DNA from: an uncultured Prevotellaceae bacterium
GTDB taxonomy: Bacteria; Bacteroidota; Bacteroidia; Bacteroidales; Bacteroidaceae
NCBI GenBank assembly: GCA_902780635.1
Contig: CACZGH010000021.1
Coordinates: 1 to 64,000, forward strand
Length of the DNA: 64,000 bases
Direction: 5' to 3'
Positions 8,246-17,215 of this stretch are shown in pieces. Each line of letters opens with the position of its first letter. The stretch's first letter is position 1. The notes under the pieces are model-generated. The model was not told where the DNA came from and ran no database searches. It was given only the letters and a program-made list of their open reading frames with translations. A program made the translations under genes and the position numbers.

Positions 8246-8890
8246 ATGCCAAAAGAGAGAAGCAAGGCTGACTCGTATCGTGAGAAAGCGTACGATGGCG
8301 ACACTAAGGCGATGAACAACCTTGGCGTCTGCTATGAGCGTGGCTCCGGCGTGAAGGTCAACCTTGCAGTGGCGTTTGAGTGGTATATGAGAGCAGCAGA
8401 GCTGGGTGATGTCTATGGGTGCTTCAATGTCGGCGAGTGTTACTATCACGGCAAGGGCGTAGAGCAGAGTCCGGAGAAAGCCTTTGAGTGGTATATGAAA
8501 GCCGCCGAAAAGGGCGACATGCAGTCACAAGTCAATGTGGCCAACGCTTACTATCTCGGCAATGGCATTGAGCAAGATCACCGGAAAGCGTTTCTATGGT
8601 ATCGGGAGGCTGCCTTTCAAGGTCATATACAGAGTCAGAAAAATTGTGGCGCGGCCTATTGGAACGGTGACGGCGTGGAGAAAGACCTTGTGGAGTGTGC
8701 GTTCTGGTACGAACTGGCTGCCAATGGTGGTGATGCCCAGGCACAGTTTGCCATCGGCTGGTTTCACATGACGGGCAATGGTGTTGAGGTGGACGAGAAG
8801 AAGGGGCTGAAATGGATACACAAGGCTACCTTTCAGGGTTATCAGCCAGCCATCGACTATTGCAAGGAGCACGGATTGAATTGGTATTAA
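8246..8890 (+). CDS. Sel1-repeat protein
   Basis: The 214-residue protein is built almost wholly of Sel1-like helical repeats with a period of about 36 residues, recognised by A-x-x-x-L-G-x-x-Y...G-x-G-V-x-x-x-x-x-K-A-x-x-W-Y-x-x-A-A-x-x-G; examples are AMNNLGVCYERGSGV, CFNVGECYYHGKGV and SQVNVANAYYLGNGI. About five to six repeats are present. There is no signal peptide, so it should be cytoplasmic. Such solenoids are protein-binding adaptors; the partner is unknown. The next gene follows after 13 bp and is probably in the same operon. Confidence 0.85.
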   Translation: MPKERSKADSYREKAYDGDTKAMNNLGVCYERGSGVKVNLAVAFEWYMRAAELGDVYGCFNVGECYYHGKGVEQSPEKAFEWYMKAAEKGDMQSQVNVANAYYLGNGIEQDHRKAFLWYREAAFQGHIQSQKNCGAAYWNGDGVEKDLVECAFWYELAANGGDAQAQFAIGWFHMTGNGVEVDEKKGLKWIHKATFQGYQPAIDYCKEHGLNWY

Positions 8891-8903
8891 ATCTCAGAAA
8901 AGG

Positions 8904-9332
8904 ATGACAATAGAAGAATATTTGGAGCAGCCCTATTGGGTGATAGACATCTTGCCGAAACAGGTGCCAGTCCATAGCCGTGGACAGTATTTCCGTATAG
9001 AGGGATACTATCGGGCTCATCCTCAGATAGATGCCATCTACAGGAAGTTTGCCAACATCTTGTTGAAGCTCAACTGCTATGAGGACCTCGATGTCAGTAC
9101 AAACGGTGAGGAATGGGTCACCAACCCAGCCCCAGAGGATATGGAGGCGATGGTGTCGAAGACACTTTCTGACAAGACCATGTGCTACATTGTGCTGAAG
9201 TCGGCAGAGGTGATGGTGACACTCAGTGGCGATGACACCTATATGACGGTCTATCATCCATCTGAAGAAATACTTCAACTGATCAGTTCCCTCGTGGTTT
9301 CCGAAAACTTGTATTTGTGGAAACCGTTGTAA
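8904..9332 (+). CDS. conserved protein of unknown function
   Basis: This is a 142-residue soluble protein without signal peptide or membrane segment. It opens with MTIEEYLEQPYWVIDILPKQ, a start I associate with uncharacterised Bacteroidales proteins found next to Sel1 or TPR genes, and has an acidic middle (NPAPEDMEAMVSKTLSDK). No catalytic motif stands out. It begins 13 bp after the Sel1-repeat gene, so the two are probably translated from one mRNA and may work together. The function is unknown. Confidence 0.7.
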   Translation: MTIEEYLEQPYWVIDILPKQVPVHSRGQYFRIEGYYRAHPQIDAIYRKFANILLKLNCYEDLDVSTNGEEWVTNPAPEDMEAMVSKTLSDKTMCYIVLKSAEVMVTLSGDDTYMTVYHPSEEILQLISSLVVSENLYLWKPL

Positions 9333-9373
9333 TCACTCCCGAAACTTATGCTCAGTTTCAAGTTTCACAAATG

Positions 9374-9393
9374 CTCAACTTGCGAAAGTTGAG
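9374..9393. repeat. perfect 8-bp inverted repeat with second hairpin upstream
   Basis: CTCAACTT and AAGTTGAG flank GCGA, giving a perfect stem. Just upstream GAAACTT and AAGTTTC (about 9344-9366) form another. No T run follows, so it looks more like an operator or processing site than an intrinsic terminator. It lies between the unknown gene and the promoter of the glsB-like gene. Confidence 0.4.
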
Positions 9394-9444
9394 TTCAGAT
9401 TTTAATAAATTTGAGCAAATGTACGAAATGTTGATTTTTTTGAG

Positions 9445-9452
9445 TATCTTTG
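9445..9452 (+). promoter_or_regulatory. -7 box of the glsB-like gene
   Basis: TATCTTTG followed by C, 64 bp before the ATG at 9516; a full match to TAnnTTTG. Confidence 0.5.
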
Positions 9453-9515
9453 CCAACAGAATTGAGGGTGCTTTGTCAACAGTATGACAAGCTGGGATCA
9501 AAAAAATGAAGAGTT

Positions 9516-9779
9516 ATGTTTGAACATATAGCAGATTTCACAGCATGGCCGATACTCACTGGTATCTTAATCGGCTATATTGCCAACCGCATCATGAGTG
9601 GCGAGGGCAAAGGATGCTGCATGAACCTGATCGTGGGTATCATCGGCAGTTATGTAGGAACTTTTATTTGCCATTTCTTGAACATAGAGTTGTTAGGCAA
9701 AGGCTATCTTACCAATTTCGTATTCTGTGTTATCGGTTCTATAACGGTATTGTGGATCTGGAAGAAATTGTTTGACTAA
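9516..9779 (+). CDS. GlsB/YeaQ/YmgE-type small membrane protein
   Basis: The 87-residue protein has three hydrophobic segments (about residues 10-25, 37-55 and 66-83) and the glycine-rich pattern of the transglycosylase-associated family: WPILTGILIGYIANRIMSGEG and NLIVGIIGSYVGTF. Family members are stress-induced inner-membrane proteins of uncertain role. An own promoter (9445-9452) separates it from the upstream genes. Two Cys (GCCMN) in the cytoplasmic loop are unusual but not diagnostic. Confidence 0.8.
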   Translation: MFEHIADFTAWPILTGILIGYIANRIMSGEGKGCCMNLIVGIIGSYVGTFICHFLNIELLGKGYLTNFVFCVIGSITVLWIWKKLFD

Positions 9780-9824
9780 CTCCCACTACCGCCATTACTT
9801 ACTGATGTTTCCGAAAAACCACGG

Positions 9825-11285
9825 TCACTTCCTCACGATTTTTTTACCGCGATTGATATAGATGCCTTTGATGGTGGGCTTGCCGCTGAGTTTTCTGCCG
9901 TCAAGCGTGTACCAAGCATCAGAGATGAGGTCTGTGGGATGAGAGGTGAGAGCGATGCCTGTCTCACTGTCATCACCGAAATTCAGCGCAAAAGCATTGA
10001 TGCCGACCGAAGAATTCAGGTCACCGCATACGAGGTCACCCCGGAGCAGGAAGTAGGCTCTAAAGGAGTTGATATCCATCGTGGAAGAAGGATAATAGAC
10101 CCTATTATTACTGCCCAGATAGAGCATCTTGCGATTCTCGCCATCGATGGCGACGGGCGAGAAACAACCCTCAAACATGACCACGTCTGTGGTGATGCTG
10201 CTCAGCGTGTTGCTGACGGTGACATCCATAAATACGGGGTTGGGCAGGTTGCCCGCCATCTGTCTGTCCCATTTCACGATATAGGGTTTGCCGGCCTCGA
10301 TGCCAGACACATCCTCAAAGACGAGGGTCAGTGTTCCGGCACTAAAAGAAGAACTGGCGAGGGTCATCACTCGGGCTCCGGCAATAGGCGAACGACCTTG
10401 CGCGCCGGAAGGGATGTCGAAGGGTAAGCACAGCGTGTTCCAGTCGCCGTCGGTATAGAGCGTACGCTCATGGAGCAACACATTTTTGCTGCTGCCCTGA
10501 TGGCTTTCAAGTGCTGAACTGTTGTCCGAGCCATCAGCGAGGGAGAAGACCGAAGCACCCACTTCTGGGGCATCGGTGCCGGTGCCATTGGCATAGAAGC
10601 ATCCCGCGATGGTTCCTCCGTTATTATTGCCATAGATGGGGTAGGCTGTTTGGGCATCTCCTTTGATGACCAAGGAACGCATGAAACAGTTTTGCACCAC
10701 ACCATGATCATTATTTCCAACGACTCCTCCTATATAGTTGAAACTCTTGGAAGTATAGACTTCCCCCAGATTGTAGCAATGCTGGATTTTGGCACTGGCG
10801 CTGTTCTCACCCACGATACCTCCTATCCGGGCGTTTGCCCATGAGCCACCGCTCACCGTTGCCATGTTTGAGCAACCGATGATGGTTCCGTTGTTGATGC
10901 CGGCGATAGCTCCCAAATAGCATGTTGAACTATGCGTATCGCTGAGATAAATGAGTCCCTCGCTGCCACCTATATGCAGATCTTGTACGATGCCGTTGGT
11001 GCCAACCACTCCGAAGAGGCCAGCCACATTGCCCGTCATCGCACCATCGATTAGCACGTTGAGGTTGGAAAGGGTATGCCCCCCGCCATCGAAAGTGCCA
11101 TTGAATGGGGCTTCAGGTGTGCCAATGGGAGTCCAGGAAACATTTGCGAGGTCGAGGTCTGCTGTGAGTTTGATGACGGTGCCGCTGTAGGTGTTGTTAT
11201 TGTAATAGGCGTCTGCGGCAATCGCTTGCAGACCCTCTATGTTGCTTATTTCTATTTCCTCGGCTTTGACCATCATGTGTAACAT
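9825..11285 (-). CDS. GLUG-motif secreted-type protein, signal peptide start missing
   Basis: The 486-residue frame contains GLUG-type repeats (GNVAGLFGVVGTNG, ARIGGIVGENS, YIGGVVGNND), a beta-rich region with DGDWNTLCLPFDIPSG, GKPYIVKWD and SFRAYFLL, and the shared tail WYTLDGRKLSGKPTIKGIYI. It is a paralogue of the protein at 49844-51445, which has a normal signal peptide. Here the first ATG gives MLHMMVKAEEIEI with no export signal. The frame stays open upstream and encodes a hydrophobic run (FFWILLFLKFLFFC) but has no ATG, GTG or TTG. The start may have been lost by mutation or an unusual codon is used. Expected location if exported: cell surface. Confidence 0.65.
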   Translation of the reverse strand: MLHMMVKAEEIEISNIEGLQAIAADAYYNNNTYSGTVIKLTADLDLANVSWTPIGTPEAPFNGTFDGGGHTLSNLNVLIDGAMTGNVAGLFGVVGTNGIVQDLHIGGSEGLIYLSDTHSSTCYLGAIAGINNGTIIGCSNMATVSGGSWANARIGGIVGENSASAKIQHCYNLGEVYTSKSFNYIGGVVGNNDHGVVQNCFMRSLVIKGDAQTAYPIYGNNNGGTIAGCFYANGTGTDAPEVGASVFSLADGSDNSSALESHQGSSKNVLLHERTLYTDGDWNTLCLPFDIPSGAQGRSPIAGARVMTLASSSFSAGTLTLVFEDVSGIEAGKPYIVKWDRQMAGNLPNPVFMDVTVSNTLSSITTDVVMFEGCFSPVAIDGENRKMLYLGSNNRVYYPSSTMDINSFRAYFLLRGDLVCGDLNSSVGINAFALNFGDDSETGIALTSHPTDLISDAWYTLDGRKLSGKPTIKGIYINRGKKIVRK

Positions 11286-11384
11286 ACGACAAAAAAATAG
11301 GAATTTTAAAAATAGGAGGATCCAAAAAAAATGAGTACTTTTACACCCTCTTAACCAATCACTAAACTATTATATCAAAACTGT

Positions 11385-12902
11385 ATGAAAAAAATCAGTA
11401 TGAAGAGTGTTGCTTTTTGGATCATGGGGATGCTACTTGCCACTTCCCTTGAAGTGAAAGCTGATGTAGATCCCAATTTCCATATCTACATTTGTTTCGG
11501 ACAGTCCAATATGGAAGGTAATGCCCAGTGGGGGGCACAGGATGTGGGAAATGTGGATGAACGTTTCCAGATGTTGGCAACTTGCAACTTCGATAGCCCG
11601 AAGCGTACACTCGGCAACTGGTACAAGGCCGTGTGTCCTATCGTCAGTCCACAGGGAAAACTAGGTCCCACGGATTACTTTGGACGGACCATGGTGGCCC
11701 ATCTGCCCGAGCATAAAATTGGTGTCATCGCAGTGGCGATGGGTGGCAGTCCTATCGAGATGTTCGACAAGGACAAGTATCAGCAGAAGATGAAAGAAAA
11801 CCCCAACGAGTGGTGGGCACAGTTGGCCACATGGTACTATGGTGGCAACCCCTATGGCCGCATCATCGAGATGGGCAAGAAAGCCAAGGAAGTGGGTGTC
11901 ATCAAGGGTATCCTGCTCCATCAGGGGTGCTCCAACTGTGGCGACCCCAAATGGCCCGACATGGTGAAAAAGATATACAACGACATGCTCAAAGACCTTG
12001 ACTTGCAGGCTGCCGATGTGCCCCTGTTCGCGGGCGAGGTAGAGTATCAGAACATGGGTGGTGGCTGCTCCAGCCATAATGTGCAGGTAGACCGCTTGCC
12101 CAGTGTGATTCCTACAGCTCATGTGGTGTCGGCCAAATATCTTCCAGGAAACGGGACAGACCCCTGGCACTTCTCTGCCCAGGGCTATCGCCTCTTTGGT
12201 CAGCGCTATGCTCAGATCGTGTTGAGCGTGAACTATGGCCTTGCCATCGACATCGACCAGCCCTCTATGCCCCAGACACCCAAAGCCATCGACCACCGCT
12301 TCACTGTACTGACAGATATAAAAACCACACCTTTTGCTATCGTCAGTGAGGAAGATCAGCAAGCTTTCTACGGTCGCTTCGAACAGCACTTAGGTTATGG
12401 CGATTTTGAGCAGGCCTTTTCGGAACTCAATGCGGGCTATCTTTTCAAATTGAAGATTGCCACTGGTGGCTTCCGGCTGCGCATGGTCACTCCAGAAGGT
12501 GAAGACTATCAGTGGGCCGGCGATTATGGCTATCTGAACTCACCGGATGTAGATGGTGATTGCTGCTTCATCGCTGGACTGAATGGGCAGAATGGCTATG
12601 ACATCGCCAAGGGTGCTGTCTGGGATATTCAGTATGTCGAGGGTAAGGGCTTCACTTTGAGGAATGTAGGCACTGGCAAGTATCTGAAGAACAGAGATGC
12701 TGCCAAGTATGATGAGCCTTCTTACTTCACTCTCTGCACGTTGCAGGATGCTACGATGGGCGTGGATGAGAAGGAAATGGTGGAGAGTGAGCATCAGTCT
12801 ACTGCCAAAGGGTGGTATACGCTGGATGGTCGCAAACTCTTTGAAAAGCCAGCTCAGCCCGGTCTGTATATCGCCAATGGCAAAAAAGTCTTGGTGAAGT
12901 GA
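11385..12902 (+). CDS. carbohydrate acetylesterase, CE6-like (acetyl xylan esterase)
   Basis: The 505-residue protein has a signal peptide (MKKISMKSVAFWIMGMLLAT, cut near KADVDP). The SGNH-type nucleophile block ICFGQSNMEGN places Ser 41, and DPWHFSAQGYRLFGQRYA supplies the Asp-x-x-His pair near residue 265, as in the CE6/SASA family. After residue 300 comes a beta-rich domain (FTLRNVGTGKYLKNRDA) that resembles a ligand-binding trefoil-like module, then the shared tail WYTLDGRKL...GLYIANGKKVLVK. It should remove acetyl groups from xylan outside the cytoplasm. The GH10 xylanase start is 57 bp after its stop, a natural partnership. A GLUG gene is divergent 99 bp upstream. Confidence 0.8.
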   Translation: MKKISMKSVAFWIMGMLLATSLEVKADVDPNFHIYICFGQSNMEGNAQWGAQDVGNVDERFQMLATCNFDSPKRTLGNWYKAVCPIVSPQGKLGPTDYFGRTMVAHLPEHKIGVIAVAMGGSPIEMFDKDKYQQKMKENPNEWWAQLATWYYGGNPYGRIIEMGKKAKEVGVIKGILLHQGCSNCGDPKWPDMVKKIYNDMLKDLDLQAADVPLFAGEVEYQNMGGGCSSHNVQVDRLPSVIPTAHVVSAKYLPGNGTDPWHFSAQGYRLFGQRYAQIVLSVNYGLAIDIDQPSMPQTPKAIDHRFTVLTDIKTTPFAIVSEEDQQAFYGRFEQHLGYGDFEQAFSELNAGYLFKLKIATGGFRLRMVTPEGEDYQWAGDYGYLNSPDVDGDCCFIAGLNGQNGYDIAKGAVWDIQYVEGKGFTLRNVGTGKYLKNRDAAKYDEPSYFTLCTLQDATMGVDEKEMVESEHQSTAKGWYTLDGRKLFEKPAQPGLYIANGKKVLVK

Positions 12903-12958
12903 GAGAGGTGAATAGATGTCAGCAAATATCAACAAAATTATTTATACCCATTAAAACG

Positions 12959-15064
12959 ATGCAAAGAATCATCAAATCATGTCTTTTGCTGGTGGCATTG
13001 ATGCTGCCGGCAGCCACTTTCGCCCAACTGTCAAGCAACCCTGACAAGTTCTTGGGCAACATCACCACCAGTGGCAATGTGGATGCAGGTGGCGGTGTTC
13101 CGGCTTATTATAAGCTATGGAATCAGATTACTTGTGAGAACGAGTCGAAATGGGGTTCGGTAGAAGGAACCCGAGGAAATTTCAATTGGGGATGCGACAG
13201 GGCGTTCAATTATGCCAATCAACACGGTTTTACCTACAAATTCCATGCTTTGGTGTGGGGTGCCCAGTATCCCAACTGGCTGCCTAACCTGTCACCCAAG
13301 GAGCGTTTTGCCGCTATCACTAACTGGTTTGACAAAGTGAAGGAAAAATACAACACCCTGCCCCTCATCGACGTGGTGAACGAGGCTGTGGGGAATCACC
13401 AGGATGGCAACCCCATGATTAAAGAATCGCTGGGTGGTGGTGGAAAGACCGGTTTCGACTGGCTCATCAAGGCTTTCGATATGGCCCATCAGCGTTGGCC
13501 GGATGCCATTCTGATTTACAACGACTATAACTCCATACGGTGGAATGTCAACGAGTACATTACCCTGGTGCAGACATTGCGTGATGCCGGAGCCCCTATA
13601 GATGCATACGGCAACCAGTCACATGAGCTGAGTGACATCAGTACAACTGAGTTGAGCAATGTGTTGAAACGCCAGCAAGATGCTTTCAAGATGCCTATGT
13701 TCATCACTGAATTGGATATAGACATTGCCAATGACAACCAGCAAAAGACACAACTTGAGAAGATTTTGCCCATTATGTGGGAAGCGCCTTATTGCGCTGG
13801 TGTCACCCTGTGGGGATATGTCTACGGACGCACATGGGTCTCCAACTCAGGCCTTTACAAGAATGGTGCGGAACGCCCCGCAATGACCTGGCTGAAGGAA
13901 TATATGGCCTCTGATGCCGCCAAAAACGCCGTGAGTCCCCTCCCTGGCATGAAGAAAGAGGCTTCTGTTTATATTCGCCCCGCTTCATTGAAAGTGGTCA
14001 AGGGCGACGTGCTGCCTATCAAGGTGAATGCCAGCCTGGCCACCAAGACCATCGAGAAGGTGGAACTTTATGTCGAAGATGACCTGGTAGCCACGATGAC
14101 CGAGGCGCCTTATCTGGCAGAGTATGAGGTGCCTACAAGCATTTCTGGAGGATGGAAGACCACGAAGGCTGTGGTCACCGCTACCGACGGCTCTACCTAC
14201 GAGCGTTATGGCCGTATCAATATAGTGGCCGGCATTACCAAGCACGTGCCTTATGGTGAAGTGCCTGAAATACCTGGCACTTTCAAGATTGATGAATACG
14301 ACAAAGGTGTCTCGGGTGTCGCTTACAACAACGCTACCCGCAATGTCACTACAACGACGAAGACCGACCAGTGGATGGATTACACGGTAGATGTCAAGGA
14401 GGATGGCCTCTATTCGTTTGATGCCACGGTGGCCTCGTCAAAGGCTGACGGCAGGTTCCACCTGGCTGAATATGGCCTCGACAGCCTGTCGTACCTCACC
14501 GAGTTTGTGGAGGTGCCCAAGACGGGTGGCAATAGCCAGTGGAAGACGATGCACGGTCAGTTGGTGACGAAGCTGACGGCTGGTCGCCATGTGCTCACCT
14601 TGCTCGTCGACCAGGGTGGTTTCTGCATCAAGGATATCACGCTCACCCGTTTTGAGGAAGGCGATGGTTCTTGTATGGTGAAGTCTTTCAACGGCGTCTA
14701 TGGTGTCGGTGACAATGTCCCCATCTCCGCCGTAGCCACATCGAAGACCAGCACCGTCAGCGAGGTGAGGTTCTATGCCGACAACTTGCTGATAGGCACT
14801 GCCACCGAGTCGCCCTACGAGTGCGTGTTCACACCCTCTGAAAAGCGTACTTACTCCATCACTGCTATAGCCGTCAATGCAGAGGGTAAGCAGAAAATAT
14901 CTAAACCGCGCAATCTGGTGATCAGCAGCGATACGCCTCTCGACATTCAGACCGTGGTCAGCGATGAGACTCATACACCATCCTACAACCTCATGGGTAT
15001 GCCTGTCGATGATAGCTACCATGGAATCGTCATCAAGAACGGGAAGAAGTATATCAGAAAGTGA
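12959..15064 (+). CDS. endo-1,4-beta-xylanase, GH10, multidomain
   Basis: The start at 12959 is chosen because MQRIIKSCLLLVALMLPAAT begins a clean signal peptide; the frame open from 12899 would overlap the preceding gene. The 701-residue enzyme has a GH10 barrel at about 25-330 with acid/base Glu 142 (DVVNEAVGN) and nucleophile Glu 251 (FITELDID), and the CEN and HALVW signatures. It is followed by an Ig-like domain (about 345-425), a CBM6-like beta-sandwich (about 430-560, with DEYDKGVSGVAYNN), a second Ig-like domain, and the tail YNLMGMPV...GIVIKNGKKYIRK. It cuts the xylan backbone at the cell surface or outside. A strong terminator follows at 15099. Confidence 0.9.
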   Translation: MQRIIKSCLLLVALMLPAATFAQLSSNPDKFLGNITTSGNVDAGGGVPAYYKLWNQITCENESKWGSVEGTRGNFNWGCDRAFNYANQHGFTYKFHALVWGAQYPNWLPNLSPKERFAAITNWFDKVKEKYNTLPLIDVVNEAVGNHQDGNPMIKESLGGGGKTGFDWLIKAFDMAHQRWPDAILIYNDYNSIRWNVNEYITLVQTLRDAGAPIDAYGNQSHELSDISTTELSNVLKRQQDAFKMPMFITELDIDIANDNQQKTQLEKILPIMWEAPYCAGVTLWGYVYGRTWVSNSGLYKNGAERPAMTWLKEYMASDAAKNAVSPLPGMKKEASVYIRPASLKVVKGDVLPIKVNASLATKTIEKVELYVEDDLVATMTEAPYLAEYEVPTSISGGWKTTKAVVTATDGSTYERYGRINIVAGITKHVPYGEVPEIPGTFKIDEYDKGVSGVAYNNATRNVTTTTKTDQWMDYTVDVKEDGLYSFDATVASSKADGRFHLAEYGLDSLSYLTEFVEVPKTGGNSQWKTMHGQLVTKLTAGRHVLTLLVDQGGFCIKDITLTRFEEGDGSCMVKSFNGVYGVGDNVPISAVATSKTSTVSEVRFYADNLLIGTATESPYECVFTPSEKRTYSITAIAVNAEGKQKISKPRNLVISSDTPLDIQTVVSDETHTPSYNLMGMPVDDSYHGIVIKNGKKYIRK

Positions 15065-15098
15065 TAGATACTGCCTCAGAGAGAGGTGGCATCAACAA

Positions 15099-15138
15099 CT
15101 GAGAGGAGAAGTTCAGATTTCTCCTCTCAGTTTTTTTT
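15099..15138 (+). terminator. strong intrinsic terminator after the xylanase
   Basis: A perfect 12-bp stem (CTGAGAGGAGAA with TTCTCCTCTCAG, 8-base loop) is followed by eight T. It ends the CE6-GH10 transcript and faces the SDR gene on the other strand. Confidence 0.9.
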
Positions 15139-15165
15139 GTGGGGTGGGGTAGTGGCCTGAGCATG

Positions 15166-15870
15166 TCAATCCTCCTTGACGATGGGATAGAGTTCAATGA
15201 ATTCTCCTTGATGGCGTTTGCCGTCGTTGATGAGTTCGGCGGTTTTCAATCCGACAGTTTCAATGTCATGGAAACCGGGAAGAGCCATGTTGCCATTTAA
15301 GTCTGTCGTAGTAGGTCCCGGGTGCACGGAGAAAATCTCCAACGGTGTGTCAGGCTGCTGAAACTCCATGGCGAGCACGCCCATCATGGCATTCTGAGCC
15401 GCCTTACTTGCCACGTAAGCCAGGGGGTGCCAGTAAGGACTGATTTCCGAAGGTACCGTGATGTTGACAATTCTTCCGTTGTTTTTCTCCAGTAGGGGCA
15501 TCAACAATTGGGTGAGTGTGAAGGTGCCGATGAAATTCACGTCGATGGTCTCCTTGATGTCACGGATCTCCGTATGAAGACCATCCACGCTCATGTCACC
15601 CGGAATGCCGGCATTATTCACGAGCAATGACAACTCAGGGTATTTCTCTTTGATCTCGGCGGCAGCCTGTTCAATGCTTTCGATATCGGCTAATTCGATG
15701 TTTACCCAGCCCAGCACCTCTATTCCCAGTGATTTCAGTTCCTTGATGGCTTTCTCCGCCCGTTTGGGGTCGCGTGCGCCGAGAATGACTCTCCATCCAC
15801 TGAGTCCGAGGTGTTTGATAATGCCGTATCCGATGCCTTTATTGGCTCCTGTCACTAATGCTGTTTTCAT
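15166..15870 (-). CDS. SDR-family NAD(P)-dependent oxidoreductase
   Basis: The 234-residue protein shows the classical short-chain dehydrogenase order: nucleotide-binding TGANKGIG at residues 7-14, an Arg-rich GARDPKRAEK after the second strand that favours NADP, LLVNNAGIPGD near residue 85, and the active site YVASK near residue 150. PGPTTTDLNGNMAL follows. The overall look is that of carbonyl-reductase-like SDRs. The substrate is not readable. It is a single gene with its own promoter at 15944-15951 and no partner on its strand within 270 bp. Confidence 0.85.
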   Translation of the reverse strand: MKTALVTGANKGIGYGIIKHLGLSGWRVILGARDPKRAEKAIKELKSLGIEVLGWVNIELADIESIEQAAAEIKEKYPELSLLVNNAGIPGDMSVDGLHTEIRDIKETIDVNFIGTFTLTQLLMPLLEKNNGRIVNITVPSEISPYWHPLAYVASKAAQNAMMGVLAMEFQQPDTPLEIFSVHPGPTTTDLNGNMALPGFHDIETVGLKTAELINDGKRHQGEFIELYPIVKED

Positions 15871-15943
15871 TTTTCTTGGTTTTTGTTGTTCCTATTTATG
15901 ATAAGTAAAGGCTTTTTTTATTACAACTTCTCAATAGATGGTG

Positions 15944-15951
15944 CAAAGGTA
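15944..15951 (-). promoter_or_regulatory. -7 box of the SDR gene
   Basis: Reads TACCTTTG followed by C on the minus strand, 74 bp upstream of the ATG at 15870. Confidence 0.5.
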
Positions 15952-16147
15952 GGCATTTTGGCGCTTCCTTCCAAAAATAACATGAAAATCGGTAAAAAAA
16001 CCTCATTTCTTGCCAATTGAAGGAATAAAACTCCAAATGGCTGCCGTCAAACACTTTATGGCAGAATAATATTCTTCAGGTCAACTGAAAGTTTTTTGAC
16101 CTGAATGATTCTAAATGTCCCAAAATGTAATTCAATGATCTTTCTAC

Positions 16148-17215
16148 TCAAAAATATTTGGTGATGTGGGCATTGTCAAAGTTGTTCATTTCATTGACCA
16201 TCCTGACGGCGCTTTCTATGATAGGATAGGCGCAAAGTGCTCCGGTGCCTTCACCCAGGCGCAGTCCTAAATGAAGCAACGGCTCAGCATGCATCAGTTG
16301 AAGCATCCGTTGATGTCCACCCTCGTCGCCACAATGACCGAAGATGGCGTAGTCGAGAACGGCGGGATAGAGCCTTGAGGCGGCCAACATACAGGCGGTC
16401 ATGATAAAACCGTCCACCATCACCAGCATCCCCCGTTCGGCGGCACGCAACATGGCACCGATGGCTCCCACCATCTCAAATCCTCCAAAATAGCGGATGG
16501 CCAGTTGGTCTTTTTCTCTTTCGTCATGTAAGGGCTGCTGCTTCAACCATTCCTGATAGCGGAGCACAGACTGCTGAAGGATGAGATATTTATGGCGGAT
16601 GCCCTCATCGTTGAGACCGGCTCCTGCACCCACACATTCGTCGAGGGGAATATGGCCGTAGAGGCTCATCCAGATGCTGGAAGGTGAGGTGTTGGCGATG
16701 CCCATCTCACCGATACAGATGATGTTGCACCCTTCAGTAGCACATTCATCCACCAGCGTGGCGCCTGTGTTGATGGCCTGCTCATATTGTTGCTCGGTCA
16801 TCGCCGGACCCTGCAAGAAATTGGCTGTACCCCAAGCCACCTTGTGGTGCTCGATGCCCTCAACGTTGCTGAGGTCATAGTCCACCCCCATGTCTATCAA
16901 ACGAAGATGGAAACCGTGCTGCCGACAGAAGAGATTGACGCCACCACCGCCATGGGTGAAGTTCACCATCTGCTGCCATGTCACCTCCCTTGGGGAGACA
17001 CTCACCCCTTCACGTTCTATGCCATGGTCGCCCCCCATCAACAGGTGGCAGGGGTGGGAGAGTGTAGGGCAGAGTGTTTGCTGCACCAGACAGATTTGCT
17101 TGGCAAGCGACTCCAGGCGCCCCAATGCACCTTTGGGCTTGTTGAGATGGTCTATCTTCTGCTGAATGCTTTCAGCCAGACGCAGGTCTACTGGTAGGAT
17201 ATTAAATTGTTTCAT
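16148..17215 (-). CDS. cobT: nicotinate-nucleotide--dimethylbenzimidazole phosphoribosyltransferase
   Basis: The 355-residue protein matches CobT over its full length: LNKPKGALGRLESLA near residue 28, MGGDHGIEREGVSVSP, the GEMGIANTS element, and LRLGEGTGALCAYP, whose Glu 322 corresponds to the catalytic base. It makes alpha-ribazole phosphate, the lower-ligand nucleotide of cobalamin, from NaMN and a benzimidazole base. No other cobalamin gene or cobalamin riboswitch is visible nearby. Its ATG overlaps the stop of the upstream acetyltransferase (ATGA), so translation is likely coupled. It acts in the cytoplasm. Confidence 0.93.
   Translation of the reverse strand: MKQFNILPVDLRLAESIQQKIDHLNKPKGALGRLESLAKQICLVQQTLCPTLSHPCHLLMGGDHGIEREGVSVSPREVTWQQMVNFTHGGGGVNLFCRQHGFHLRLIDMGVDYDLSNVEGIEHHKVAWGTANFLQGPAMTEQQYEQAINTGATLVDECATEGCNIICIGEMGIANTSPSSIWMSLYGHIPLDECVGAGAGLNDEGIRHKYLILQQSVLRYQEWLKQQPLHDEREKDQLAIRYFGGFEMVGAIGAMLRAAERGMLVMVDGFIMTACMLAASRLYPAVLDYAIFGHCGDEGGHQRMLQLMHAEPLLHLGLRLGEGTGALCAYPIIESAVRMVNEMNNFDNAHITKYF

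Noticed and set aside
11322-11360. Short leader peptide with AGGAGG and ATG (MSTFTPS) before the CE6 gene
   Set aside because: Seven codons with no attenuator-like structure after it; the AGGAGG is probably chance, since no evidence ties it to control of the CE6 gene.
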